Shown in pieces: positions 18,401-26,777 of a stretch of 64,000 bases of DNA. The notes under the pieces are model-generated. The model had not been told where the DNA came from, ran no database searches, and was given only the letters and a program-made list of their open reading frames with translations. Numbering within the stretch: position 1 is the first letter of the stretch; each line of letters opens with the position of its first letter. Made by a program: the position numbers and the translations under genes. The stretch comes from Chitinophaga terrae (ex Kim and Jung 2007) (GTDB lineage: Bacteria > Bacteroidota > Bacteroidia > Chitinophagales > Chitinophagaceae), in the NCBI RefSeq assembly GCF_900107795.1, contig NZ_FNRL01000020.1, positions 1 through 64,000 of the forward strand, read 5' to 3'.

Positions 18401-18500
18401 CAAAGACCGTCCCGGTAATTTTTCGTTGCTGCGCATGCACTATAATGGTTGGCAGGCATAGGAATAAGACCACACTACAGCGTGCAATGAAATTTTTCAT
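15429..18500 (-). CDS. SusC-type TonB-dependent outer membrane transporter
   Basis: A 1023-residue SusC/RagA transporter that imports the glycan fragments captured by SusD, powered by TonB. The start at 18500 is chosen because it gives a proper signal peptide (MKNFIARCSVV ... HAQQ); an upstream in-frame ATG at 18560 would add an unlikely leader. Domains: a carboxypeptidase-like beta-sandwich (about 25-110, with GTVFDEQAKPLPGATVVVKET), the plug domain (about 115-225, with IRGASSLNGSKDPLVVVDGYP and ILKDASSAAIYGSRGANGVI) and the 22-strand barrel ending in an aromatic-terminated strand (NVVF). There is no STN domain, so it should not signal to a sigma/FecR pair, which fits control by the nearby hybrid two-component system. 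Confidence 0.95.
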   Translation of the reverse strand: MKNFIARCSVVLFLCLPTIIVHAQQRKITGTVFDEQAKPLPGATVVVKETKTATVSDGDGKFVLSIPPSGKILLVSYVGMQTKEIPLGAQSDITVHMQLAPGNLNDVVVVGYGAVKKSDLTGAVATLKGSDLNRTPSSSVDQLLQGKIAGVQVTTGGGAPGAGATIRIRGASSLNGSKDPLVVVDGYPWGDAGNLKQINPEDIESIEVLKDASSAAIYGSRGANGVIVITTRKGKQGQHRISFNTLQTVSFLANKPDVWRDPVEDATFANEAAINGGAIATDVPYIGIYRPVGTGMVYFPSIAELRGLDPNKPKWPVNTDWVDLVYRHPYSQNYTLTADGGSDKTRYAISGNYYNEQGMVIKNGYEKYTSRLNLEQKLTNAITAGTNVILAYTKAYGQQLGVGRSRIWPVYDSTGNYFRNSNTDFGNPIALANQLLNKTKTTDVMGNLYVNFRINSWLQFRTSINAKSGNSIQDQYDPKNSTQRALDNKGSYGSISNGNYFDLLNENYFTITKDFGKRHKTNLVAGFSYQKTENRFSTLTGQNFVNDVMQNENLATASTMLISNSLQRFDLASWYGRGNYTFNDKYLLTITARADGSTKFGSNNKWAFFPSAALAWKAGEEQFIRNLGLFSELKVRASYGLTGNQGISPYQTLDRYGSNKYFTGAVFETGFGPGLAGANDEQGRTIVGGLGNNSLKWETTRSLDVGVDLGFLDQRLTLSADYYIKHTSDLLRLKTIAPSAGYDQQWINDGEIENRGIEIGLNANVINQANFTWSLGGMFTKNTNKVVSMGESNQVFIGTLYESVRQQISTYTVGQPMFSFYGYKTAGIIQTLDEGIKAGLTGVDAQPGEVKYLDLSGPGGKPDGIVDSYDRTIIGNPNPDFIYSLNTNLRYRQFDLSMQLYGVQGGQVWDFQKMTASRWLQRWTPDNPSTEYPRANGTRGWRASDFYLTDGSFLRIQNITLGYNLKTDAVKFVKSLRIYLSGNNLYTFTGFNKGFDPEVGENGINNGAYPRPRAVSLGANVVF

Positions 18501-18904
18501 AACGCATTCAGTTTTAAACGTAGAAACAATGCAGCAAAAGTAATGGGCATTACCAGGCATTTCTGGTGTTATTCCGTCATATCATGATCCTGAAACGATA
18601 TAGGCGTTAGAAATAGTGGTTTCAGCATTGCTTGCCGGATTTGCAGGTAGGGTGATTTTGAGGCAGGCAACTCCTTGTAGCGGATTTTATAGAGGGGCCT
18701 GAATGATGCCCACCATGGAGGGGTGTTTATATTTCGCAACATGGCTTATGCCATACCTGCATTTGGTAGCCGTCTAAAGTAAAAGAAGCTGTTTTCCAAA
18801 TACAATAGCATTTTATTGAATCTTTAATTATTGCTAATCCATAAAGAAGGATTACCAGTTACGATTTTATTCTTATGCATATTAATGTATGCAATAGCGA
18901 ATAA
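18501..18904. other. Non-coding upstream region of the susC operon
   Basis: About 400 bp without a convincing gene. It must contain the promoter of the minus-strand susC operon. On the minus strand TACTTTTG (18542-18535) fits the -7 box TAnnTTTG and sits 35 bp before the susC ATG, but no -33 TTG lies at the expected distance. No direct repeat with 21-bp spacing was found here, unlike the regions near the fructan regulator. Confidence 0.45.
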
Positions 18905-18946
18905 CGCTACTGTTCCGACATTAATTGGAATATCGGGACAGTAGCG
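18905..18946 (-). terminator. Hairpin downstream of tailspike-like gene
   Basis: The 14-bp arms CGCTACTGTTCCGA (18905-18918) and TCGGGACAGTAGCG (18933-18946) pair with one G-U pair around a 14-nt loop. The hairpin begins 18 bp after the stop codon of the minus-strand tailspike-like gene. The following T-run is poor, so termination efficiency is uncertain. Confidence 0.55.
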
Positions 18947-18964
18947 AAAACAAATGACCATTTA

Positions 18965-20629
18965 TTAAACCTGGTAAATAATAGTACCAGTAATAGAAAA
19001 TCCGTTAACACAACCAGCTGCGGGTAAAAGAAGCGCTGGGCTGCCACTACCATTTTGCATAAAATGAAGGTTGGGAGTACCACTAGCTACACCAATTCCT
19101 AATTGTGTAAATCCCGTTTGCAAGGTAACGCCACTGTAGTTATAAATAGAACCAGAATAAGCTTCATGAGTAACGGTTTTGGCAGCAGGAAGGTTGTTTA
19201 GCAAAATATAGGCTACACCTGCCCTTGCGGTATCGACAGTGGTGACTTTAACTTTGAAGCTGGCAGTTATCATATTGCCACTTCGGGTATAGGTGCCTGA
19301 TTGGATTTCATAAATGTTATTGCTGGTTCCGGATGTGAACTTAAGTTCCGGGGTCCATGTACCTTCTTCCGGAAATATTTGCCCCTGCTTGGGATAGCTG
19401 GATGAAGGGGTACCAGAAATTCTGTTGCCTGCGAAACATGAAAAACCTTTGTTGTCTCCTCCTATTCCGCTACTTATATTTTTGTTATCAAGATTAGTTA
19501 GACGGTTGTTATTGAAAATGATACCGCCAACTGCACCCAACATACGTACGAATGAAAGATTGTTAGGACTTAATTGTGCGTAGGAACCGGTAATAGACAC
19601 TGCATAGCATGATGTAGCGTTGGTTGAGTCATTGCTAAGTATTATGGGATACAAGGTTCCAATACCGTTGCAATTTTCAAAATAGCAATCGCTGATATTA
19701 ACTTTTGCGATACCAAGACAACGAATTGTTGCGTCGGCGAAACAAGATTCAAAGCGGCACTCCCTAATAACAAGATCTGTACCTGCCTCAAAATATATGG
19801 TGTCACTCCCTCCGGAATGTAGAATATAACAACCCTCGACTGTATTCGCATTACTCTGCAAAGCGGAAATATTACCTTTTGAATATATAGGTAAAAACGA
19901 TGTTGGTTTGGTATTGCCCAGGTACCCAAAAATGCAGTTAATCCATTTTGTAAGAATGAAATTCCCGTAAAATCCTCCAGCCATATCAGACCAGATATTA
20001 CAGTTATCGAACAAGCATCTTGCAGAATAAAGAGTAAGGTTGCTTTGCTTGTAAGCATATGCGACGCCTTTCCCTGCACCGACGGCAGTGAATCCTATTG
20101 ATTTAATACTGACTGATTGCATGGAGGCTGCTGTGAAAACTGCGGTATTGTTGTTTGCTACAAGTAGGGTTGGGTATAAACCTGCTGCACCGTTGCTGTC
20201 ACCAATCAATGTAAGGAAACTAGGCAACGTAACCGCACTGTTAAAGAGGTATCTGCCTGCTGGAACATATAGCGTGTCAGTGTGAGTTGCTGCAAGAAAG
20301 CTGAATGCCCTTTGAAAATATAAAACGTCATCATTGCCCGAAGTGCCGTTCCAGTTGCCTCTCGCGCCAAACCATTTTACATTCACAGGTTCATTGTATA
20401 AACGTTTCCATCTACCGGTAAGGTTAGGCGAAATTGTTTGAGTTTCACAAACTGCATTTGTATCAGTATCAAATATAGTCCCGTAGTCAGGAGTCTCATT
20501 TGATGTGGCATCCCAATAAAAATCGCCACCGCCACCATCTCCTGGTTTATAGTAACCTAATACATGGTATACCTCATTGGCAATAGGGGTTGGCGTAGCG
20601 AGTAATGCACAAATGTTTTGCACCGTCAT
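18965..20629 (-). CDS. Tailspike-like right-handed beta-helix protein
   Basis: A 554-residue protein without a signal peptide. The N-terminal part contains GYYKPGDGGGGDFYWD and VKWFGARGN, a module found at the start of phage tailspikes and GH28-related/Pectate_lyase_3 proteins. Residues from about 85 to 430 show short repeated strands with Asn/Cys/Ile ladders (SDCYFENCNG, ECRFESC), as in a right-handed parallel beta-helix. The C-terminal 120 residues (GTWTPELKF ... GTYTRSGNMI) look like the tip domain of phage tail fibres. No phage structural gene is nearby. The DNA appears more AT-rich than the flanking PULs, which suggests transfer. It may cleave or bind a surface polysaccharide; no catalytic residues could be assigned. 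Confidence 0.65.
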   Translation of the reverse strand: MTVQNICALLATPTPIANEVYHVLGYYKPGDGGGGDFYWDATSNETPDYGTIFDTDTNAVCETQTISPNLTGRWKRLYNEPVNVKWFGARGNWNGTSGNDDVLYFQRAFSFLAATHTDTLYVPAGRYLFNSAVTLPSFLTLIGDSNGAAGLYPTLLVANNNTAVFTAASMQSVSIKSIGFTAVGAGKGVAYAYKQSNLTLYSARCLFDNCNIWSDMAGGFYGNFILTKWINCIFGYLGNTKPTSFLPIYSKGNISALQSNANTVEGCYILHSGGSDTIYFEAGTDLVIRECRFESCFADATIRCLGIAKVNISDCYFENCNGIGTLYPIILSNDSTNATSCYAVSITGSYAQLSPNNLSFVRMLGAVGGIIFNNNRLTNLDNKNISSGIGGDNKGFSCFAGNRISGTPSSSYPKQGQIFPEEGTWTPELKFTSGTSNNIYEIQSGTYTRSGNMITASFKVKVTTVDTARAGVAYILLNNLPAAKTVTHEAYSGSIYNYSGVTLQTGFTQLGIGVASGTPNLHFMQNGSGSPALLLPAAGCVNGFSITGTIIYQV

Positions 20630-20761
20630 AGAATAAATATTTGGTTAACAATAACCTAAATTAACACATTGATACGCATTGGAAATACGCAGAGAAAGTG
20701 CCGATATTTATTCTGAAACTCCTTCCTGGCTTTTGCTGGACATGCATATCCCGACGCATGA

Positions 20762-21631
20762 TCAAAGCCTGTAATACGGCTTATATCTCCCTTCGGCCAA
20801 CCCAACAACCTCCTCGAAAAGTTTTTTTAACAACACAACATTATCTGTCAACCCGCCTTCAATACAACATAAAATTTTATTGATCCTTTGTGAAAAATCC
20901 TCGGGTTTGGTTGTCGACTGCTCAAGGATGTTGATAGCTCTTTTGTCGCCCATCGGATAGCGTTCATTGATGGCAAAAAGCGCCATTACGATATTTTTCA
21001 CCGCTCTTGTCAGGCAACCAACGGTATTATAGGTATCATCTTTTGCTGCAAAGCTTTCCGCTTGCCAGATAGTAAAGTCTGCCGACCAAAGTGATTGCTG
21101 AACAACAGATTGTTTCAGCTTCGGAGGATATTCTATTACGCGTTCCTTTAATTTCTTAATTAAATTATCAGGGTCATAAACGGGGATACAGTTGTTTGTT
21201 TCGGCAAGAAAAATAAGGGATGAAAATCCATAAGGAGGTTGTTGTTCAAAATCATTCTCCCAAATACCCTCTTTTGCTTTCTCTATAGTCCTGGAAATCT
21301 GGTCTATGTTTTTATAGAGAAAATCTACTTTGCCATATTTCGTTTTAATCCATGCCCCGCCGTTCACCCAGGGCCCCCATTCGTAAAAAGCAGTGACAAC
21401 CGGTTGTTCCTTATCTGCGATTTTCTCAGCTATCAATTTTATGCTTTCAATATCAAAAGGGTTCTGTTCAGAATAATAAATACCAATATCAAGGTCGGAG
21501 GTCTCCGTTGCCATACCCATTGCAAAGGAACCTCCAAGAACAACTGCCTTAACGCCTTCGATGTTTTTAAGTTCGTTAGTAATGCCGTCTAGCAGTTGAT
21601 GCTGGTCGTTCGATAATTGGGTTAGCGCCAT
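20762..21631 (-). CDS. Nucleotidyltransferase-fold protein (DUF4037-like)
   Basis: A soluble 289-residue protein with the polymerase-beta-like nucleotidyltransferase signature: GGS at residues 33-35 followed by the metal-binding pair D46 and D48 (SDLDIG). The rest is helical and ends with a region like that of DUF4037 or kanamycin-nucleotidyltransferase-type proteins. It may transfer a nucleotide to a small molecule or protein, but the substrate cannot be inferred. It stands alone between the tailspike-like gene and the GH51 gene and shows no link to either. Confidence 0.75.
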   Translation of the reverse strand: MALTQLSNDQHQLLDGITNELKNIEGVKAVVLGGSFAMGMATETSDLDIGIYYSEQNPFDIESIKLIAEKIADKEQPVVTAFYEWGPWVNGGAWIKTKYGKVDFLYKNIDQISRTIEKAKEGIWENDFEQQPPYGFSSLIFLAETNNCIPVYDPDNLIKKLKERVIEYPPKLKQSVVQQSLWSADFTIWQAESFAAKDDTYNTVGCLTRAVKNIVMALFAINERYPMGDKRAINILEQSTTKPEDFSQRINKILCCIEGGLTDNVVLLKKLFEEVVGLAEGRYKPYYRL

Positions 21632-21673
21632 ATCATTTATCCGTTTAATGTAAATAGGAGCGGTTCATAGAAA

Positions 21674-23623
21674 CTACGGCTTCCTGGTTTTGATCCGGAT
21701 CACCGTTAGCGACATTGGAGGCGCCTCATACCTGAGATCTTTCTTCACTTCAAGAGTTGATCTTACAGGAACAACAGCATTCGGTTTATCCATGCTATTG
21801 ATCGCTGCCGGGTCGCCTTGCAGTATGGTGCAATCCGCGTTTGAAACGATATTCCCGAACTTCGACAGGTTCGCGTTCACTTTTTTAACGGTTGAGCCGG
21901 CGTTAACCAGTTTCAGGATAATATCACCGGTTCTTTTATCCTGTACGCATCCCCCCGCAAAGAGTGAATCTGCAGTCTCATATTTTACCACATTATCAAA
22001 GTAGGTATCGCCCTGGTTGGTTGAAAACAGTTGCTGTACATAATAGTTAACGCTTGGGCTAACACGGGTATTATCGAAATAGATCATATCCGGCTTCCAT
22101 TGTGTAAAGCCATTTTTAGCCAATAAAGGCGCATAGGAAGCCATTGCTACCACATCGCCATTCCGCTCAAGGGAGATCATATACAATGCCTCTGCAATCG
22201 CGTTTTTGACGGTATTGCCCCATGAAGCATATTCGCCGATATACACTCTTGTTGCATTCCGCTTGTAGGTATCGTACCTGTACTGGTTCGATACAAACCA
22301 TTCAGGTTTGCTGTAATAATGTTCGTCCACCACCGGCAAACTCAATGATTTGGCAATTTCCCAGCCTTTGGAGAAATCTTCTCCCTCGGGGAACGGTCCC
22401 ACAGTGCCAACAATGGTGATCTCGGGGTGTTTTGCTTTTACCGCCTGGTAGATCATTTCAAAGCGTTGTTGAAACTCCGGGGTGATCTTGTCTTCATTCC
22501 CGATGCCAATATATTGCAGGTTGAAAGGAGCGGGGTGACCTGCTGCCACGCGTTTGCTTCCCCAGAAGGAGGTGGCCGGTCCGTTTGCCCATTCAACAAG
22601 GTCCAGCACTTCCTGGATGTAGCTTTGCATGCTGTCCATAGGTAATGCCTGCTGGCCCGTGCTGCCGATCCGCCAGGTACCGCCGGAGTTCTGGCAGCTT
22701 ACTGCCGCCGGTAGCACAGGCAACGGTTTAGCGCCTATATCTTCACAGAACTGGAAGTACTCGTAATACCCAAGGCCCATGGTTTGGTGATATCCCCAGA
22801 TATTTCTCTGTTCCAGCCGTTCTTCAATCGGGCCTATTGTATTCTTCCAGCGATACATATTCCCAAGTCCATCCCCATGCACCAGGCAGCCGCCGGGGAA
22901 GCGGATGAATTTCGGATGAATATCAGCCAGGAGTTGCGCCAGGTCTGCACGTAAGCCATTAGCACGGTTTTTAAAGGTCTTTTGAGGAAAGAGGGAGATG
23001 ACATCCAACGCAAGTTTCCCCTTGCTGGTAGCGAGAACAACTAACGTGGCGCTATCGTCTGTCTCCGAAGGAACAAGGCTGCAATTATATTGCTTCCATT
23101 CACTGGCTGCAATTTCAAAAACATGCTGCGCCAGCATCTTTCCATTCTTTCCTTCTATACTAACCTGCAAGCTCACCGGCGCGCCGCTCATTCTTTTGGC
23201 GAAAAGCGACAGGTTATAACCGTCGCCCGCCCTGACCGGAATTTTGCCGAACCCCTGGTTCCTGATCCCAACACCGCTATCGCCAACATGCTCCGCATTC
23301 AATACCAGGTAGTGCGGGTTATTAGGATGAATGGGAGACGAAGTTTCAACACTCACTGTGCCATAGGAATAGCCAGGCGTGATATATTGCCAGAACGAGA
23401 AAGGATGCCAGTCCCTCCTGTCGCCGGGCGCGTATTCAAAAGACCGGTTCTGCACCAGCTCGGCATACAAACCGCCATCGGCCGCGTAGTTGATGTCTTC
23501 AAAAAAAAGTCCGAATAAGTCAGCGCTGATTTTCCTGCCGCCCGGTGATTTTTTCTTCGATATATCCTGTGCCCAGGTACAACAGGTACTTAGCAAACAG
23601 GCTGCGAACAAGAGTGCTTTCAT
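21674..23623 (-). CDS. GH51 alpha-L-arabinofuranosidase
   Basis: A secreted retaining alpha-L-arabinofuranosidase that removes arabinose side chains from arabinoxylan or arabinan. The start at 23623 gives a compact signal peptide (MKALLFAACLLSTCCTWAQ); an in-frame ATG 48 bp upstream would add a long N-region. Numbered from that upstream ATG, the acid/base is E393 in YIGIGNEDK and the nucleophile E480 in YIGEYASWG, both canonical for GH51. A carbohydrate-binding-like insertion lies at about 90-230, before the barrel (IRFPGGC). The C-terminal domain is the usual beta-sandwich. There is no SusCD pair next to it, so it works as a stand-alone enzyme or belongs functionally with the hemicellulase genes further along. 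Confidence 0.92.
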   Translation of the reverse strand: MKALLFAACLLSTCCTWAQDISKKKSPGGRKISADLFGLFFEDINYAADGGLYAELVQNRSFEYAPGDRRDWHPFSFWQYITPGYSYGTVSVETSSPIHPNNPHYLVLNAEHVGDSGVGIRNQGFGKIPVRAGDGYNLSLFAKRMSGAPVSLQVSIEGKNGKMLAQHVFEIAASEWKQYNCSLVPSETDDSATLVVLATSKGKLALDVISLFPQKTFKNRANGLRADLAQLLADIHPKFIRFPGGCLVHGDGLGNMYRWKNTIGPIEERLEQRNIWGYHQTMGLGYYEYFQFCEDIGAKPLPVLPAAVSCQNSGGTWRIGSTGQQALPMDSMQSYIQEVLDLVEWANGPATSFWGSKRVAAGHPAPFNLQYIGIGNEDKITPEFQQRFEMIYQAVKAKHPEITIVGTVGPFPEGEDFSKGWEIAKSLSLPVVDEHYYSKPEWFVSNQYRYDTYKRNATRVYIGEYASWGNTVKNAIAEALYMISLERNGDVVAMASYAPLLAKNGFTQWKPDMIYFDNTRVSPSVNYYVQQLFSTNQGDTYFDNVVKYETADSLFAGGCVQDKRTGDIILKLVNAGSTVKKVNANLSKFGNIVSNADCTILQGDPAAINSMDKPNAVVPVRSTLEVKKDLRYEAPPMSLTVIRIKTRKP

Positions 23624-23874
23624 TCTTTTTATGGGGAGTGTGTGGGCCGTGGAATATTTAGACTTATTCATTCTGATTGTTTATTTAAAAAAAAGCGTGG
23701 GATAATATATAAAAAGATTATGAGAAATAATATTCATCAGGTGAGAACTTAGGACTCAGACAGGCATTCTACCAGGTTTATCTGCATATGCCACTAGAAA
23801 AGTTTAAAACAAGCGATTGAAAGCGCCTGTAACATTTTACGGTACCGGCACGCTTTACGATCAAACAAAACGTT

Positions 23875-24366
23875 ATGAAATTCGTATCTGTACTTATCGT
23901 AAGTGTATTTTTAATGACTGCCTGCAGCAAACCAGCCGTCAGGCCCGAGCCTATAAAATCAACACTCACTATACAAAAGAATGATAGTACCTGGGCGCAG
24001 GACGGCGTTGTAGCCAATTATAACGTGGACGAGGATATCGTTCATGTAACGACGGGGAAGGATAATGAAACGCTTATTATTTCATTAAAAAAGGGAAGTA
24101 TTCCATTTGACGGCAACATAAAAGATTATTCTGCGAGTGTGTTGGTTGCACCTTTTAAAGGCAGCGCAGCTATTTCAGCAGGCTATTTGCTGGATTCAAC
24201 AAAAGCAAATAAGCTCAGGTTACTGGTTATTGATAATCCAGAGAAACGTGTGGCCTGCGATTTTGTTTTACATTTTAAGAAAGATGATCGCTATCCCAAC
24301 GGAGAAGATACCCTGATGTTTAAGGGACGGTTTGATGTGCGGTATAAGGAATTTTCTTTAAGGTGA
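23875..24366 (+). CDS. Small lipoprotein of unknown function
   Basis: A 163-residue lipoprotein with a clear type II signal (VFLMTAC, then SKPA). The mature part is mostly beta-structure with alternating hydrophobic residues (TLTIQKNDST, ETLIISLKKG, FDVRYKEF) and no conserved motif that I can name. It stands alone, divergent from the GH51 gene and convergent with the next gene. Confidence 0.65.
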   Translation: MKFVSVLIVSVFLMTACSKPAVRPEPIKSTLTIQKNDSTWAQDGVVANYNVDEDIVHVTTGKDNETLIISLKKGSIPFDGNIKDYSASVLVAPFKGSAAISAGYLLDSTKANKLRLLVIDNPEKRVACDFVLHFKKDDRYPNGEDTLMFKGRFDVRYKEFSLR

Positions 24367-24368
24367 TC

Positions 24369-24420
24369 ATACAGGGCGCTCCTTTCAATAACCATTTAGT
24401 TGTTGGTGAAGCGCCCGTAT
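24369..24420. terminator. Candidate bidirectional terminator
   Basis: ATACAGGGCGCT (24369-24380) pairs with AGCGCCCGTAT (24410-24420), with one bulged base and a long loop, between two convergent genes. There is no strong T-run, so this is only a moderate candidate. Confidence 0.35.
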
Positions 24421-24436
24421 CTGGCTTCGCTCGTTG

Positions 24437-25336
24437 TTAGATCGCTTCTGCAATAATCCCTTTCTCTGCCAACTGCGCCTGTATTTCTGCTAGATTATCA
24501 GCATAAAAAAGATTCATTCGCTTCAAATTAGGGAAGTGCTTTACATCCTCAAAATTCTGAATATTGAAAGTATCATCTTCCCCGTCCCAGAACCGTAATA
24601 GCTGACCGTATATATCATCTCCGCCGTCCTGTGACAGTTCTGTGATTTCAGGAGCAAACTTCTTGTCGATCTCCAACGCTTCGAAGTAGGCAGTCACTTC
24701 AGGTATAAATTCATACCCTTCTTCCTCTATATCAATTTCACGGGCCGCATAGTTCTCCACAAATTCATACAAATCAAACTTAGGCTTCAGCAGCTCTTTG
24801 TTATACATCAGTTCCTGTATTACAGCCAGCTTGAAGTTAAAGTCCGCGAATTCGATCTTGTCTCCCGCAATGGGCTGATATTTATATTTGTCGGAGTATA
24901 CCTTAGGCGCCGGGGGCACATGCCGGCTGATGGCTACTGTAGTCATCACGCCGTCTTCAACATCTATCCACACATCAAAATCGCCGACCGTAAGGGTTCC
25001 GCCTTCATCCCGCTTATTAACCTTCCTGGCCGATGATTTATGCTGTTCAAAGTATGTACGATACCCTGTTTCGTTGATCGTAAACGAGGCTGTGAAAATG
25101 CTTGCCGGTGAGAAATCATATTTAGTGGGTGTAAGCTCCAGCACAAAGCTCTCCACTTCCTTGCCATTCTTTGAATAAGCCAGTATGCCTAACGTATCCC
25201 AGGTATAAATGTGATTGTATTTTTTGGCAACGTGCCGGGCTTCACCCAATATGCTTCTTAATTGCTGTATATCCAACGGAAACTGCACCTCTACGCCATT
25301 CAGGGCAAACCGGTTATCTGCGATTGTTAGTTGCAT
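24437..25336 (-). CDS. Conserved soluble protein, DUF6892-like
   Basis: A cytoplasmic protein of 299 residues counted from the ATG at 25336, which starts right at the first beta-strand (MQLTIADNRFALNGVEV). An in-frame ATG 33 bp upstream lies too close to the promoter box. The N-terminal half (about 1-150) is a beta-rich domain resembling DUF7738. The C-terminal half contains DFNFKLAVIQELMYNKELLKP and FDLYEFVENYAAREIDIEEEGYEF, which I associate with DUF6892, plus acidic patches. Family names are from memory and function is unknown. Related proteins are often seen as stand-alone or immunity-like genes. It is preceded by its own promoter. Confidence 0.6.
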   Translation of the reverse strand: MQLTIADNRFALNGVEVQFPLDIQQLRSILGEARHVAKKYNHIYTWDTLGILAYSKNGKEVESFVLELTPTKYDFSPASIFTASFTINETGYRTYFEQHKSSARKVNKRDEGGTLTVGDFDVWIDVEDGVMTTVAISRHVPPAPKVYSDKYKYQPIAGDKIEFADFNFKLAVIQELMYNKELLKPKFDLYEFVENYAAREIDIEEEGYEFIPEVTAYFEALEIDKKFAPEITELSQDGGDDIYGQLLRFWDGEDDTFNIQNFEDVKHFPNLKRMNLFYADNLAEIQAQLAEKGIIAEAI

Positions 25337-25366
25337 AACTAAATTGTTTTTGGTAACAAACTGGCG

Positions 25367-25395
25367 CAAATATAGAATATTTACGAAAACTGCAA
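25367..25395 (-). promoter_or_regulatory. Bacteroidota-type promoter
   Basis: On the minus strand a TTG at 25395-25393 (-33) and TATATTTG at 25374-25367 (-7) are 18 bp apart, close to the consensus TTG-N19-TAnnTTTG. The box lies 30 bp before the ATG of the DUF6892-like gene. Confidence 0.6.
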
Positions 25396-25542
25396 CCGGG
25401 GGTTACTGCTCCGGGATACCAGCAACACGCGTCAGCCAGGAACGCTTTTATTTATATAATAATCGGGCATGATTCAAATGGAGACAGAATTATTCTTTGC
25501 CAGAAAAAGTGCCGCCGGGCGTGAAGGCGCCCAAAACATTTA

Positions 25543-26601
25543 TCACACCGGCAGGTCATAACTCCGCAACTGTCCTTCGCTCGTCGTCAGCAACAGCTTG
25601 TCATGCACGATCAGCACATTGATAATATTGCTGCTGTAATCGTAAATGTAATCGGGGTTGGTCGTAGGATTGCCTTCCTCGTCATAAGCTGTAAACTCAA
25701 TGCCCTCCGGCATTACTTCTGCTTTGCAACGAAGGTCGTTTCTATCCAGCAATAACAATCTTCCAAACCGAGATACAACCAGGATGTTGCTGTCATCTAC
25801 AAAGAAAACGCTATAGTTGATGTAATCCGGCTCGGAAGAGGGAAAATCTTTACTGCCATCGAAAATGGCTTCCTGGCTTTGTTCCGCCAGCTTGGCGATT
25901 TCAGGGAAGGAGTATACTTCCAGCGGTCCGTCATAATGCGGAGCCATCACAAACTCTTTGCCTGATGGCGCAAAATTCCCCATGATCACATCGTCGCATT
26001 GAGGAAATTCGGTCAGGGAGATAACGTTGTTTTTCAGCTGCAACTGCATCAGGATGCACTGTTCCTGGCCTGCGGCGGCTTCCAGCAGGATCGTATCGTT
26101 TTCCGGTGTTGCATGAAATAAATACGCGTATTGCTGGCTTTCCAGCAGCGGGTAAGATGCAATTATTTCAAAAGTAAAGGCATCCATTACCTGCAGTTCG
26201 TCGGTGTCGTTTTCGTTGCCCGGCAGGGTGTACCAGATTGTTTTATTATCTTTCGAAAAATAACAGGCCGCCCCCAGGAACCAGCTCCAGGAACCATGTT
26301 CCACTGTGTGCAGGATCTTTGTTCCTTCGGCATCCAGAATACGGATGTCTGTCATACCTGCAATGGCGATCAGCCGGCCATCAGGAGAGGCAGACAGCTT
26401 ACTGCTTACATAATTGGCATTCTGTCCAAGTATGATCTTCTCCCAGATAATTTCAAGATTGCCACTGAGCTTTGTGATCAGCGGCTGACTGGCAAAGTTC
26501 ATCAGCATCTCCCCATTCGGTAATGGCGCTACGTTTACCGGGTTGGCGGTGAATGTTAGTTTGCTTTTTAAAGGCAGGTTTATATGTAGAAATTGACTCA
26601 T
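25543..26601 (-). CDS. WD40-like beta-propeller protein
   Basis: A soluble 352-residue protein with no signal peptide. It consists of repeated four-stranded units (SPDGRLIAIAGMTDIRILD, SKDNKTIWYTLPG, VVSRFGRLLLLD, LLLTTSEGQLRSYD) that fit a seven-bladed propeller of the WD40/YVTN type. No enzymatic motif is visible, so it is probably a protein-binding scaffold. It is read in the same direction as the DUF6892-like gene 173 bp further on, but both have their own promoter boxes. Confidence 0.6.
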   Translation of the reverse strand: MSQFLHINLPLKSKLTFTANPVNVAPLPNGEMLMNFASQPLITKLSGNLEIIWEKIILGQNANYVSSKLSASPDGRLIAIAGMTDIRILDAEGTKILHTVEHGSWSWFLGAACYFSKDNKTIWYTLPGNENDTDELQVMDAFTFEIIASYPLLESQQYAYLFHATPENDTILLEAAAGQEQCILMQLQLKNNVISLTEFPQCDDVIMGNFAPSGKEFVMAPHYDGPLEVYSFPEIAKLAEQSQEAIFDGSKDFPSSEPDYINYSVFFVDDSNILVVSRFGRLLLLDRNDLRCKAEVMPEGIEFTAYDEEGNPTTNPDYIYDYSSNIINVLIVHDKLLLTTSEGQLRSYDLPV

Positions 26602-26621
26602 ATCTTTTGATTAAACCGTCG

Positions 26622-26653
26622 CAAAGGTAATACACAAACCACTTTTCTGGCAA
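26622..26653 (-). promoter_or_regulatory. Bacteroidota-type promoter
   Basis: On the minus strand TTG (26653-26651) and TACCTTTG (26629-26622) are separated by 21 bp, a good match to TTG-N19/21-TAnnTTTG. It sits 20 bp before the start codon of the propeller gene. Confidence 0.7.
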
Positions 26654-26777
26654 CCTCATCTATTAAGAATATTCATTTCAGGTTATATCTCCCACATCTG
26701 ATATTTCCTGGTTATCTTTTTCTTAATTTTAGAAACCGCCCTTCCATTTTCCTCCCGGAATCTATAATTATGCTCCT

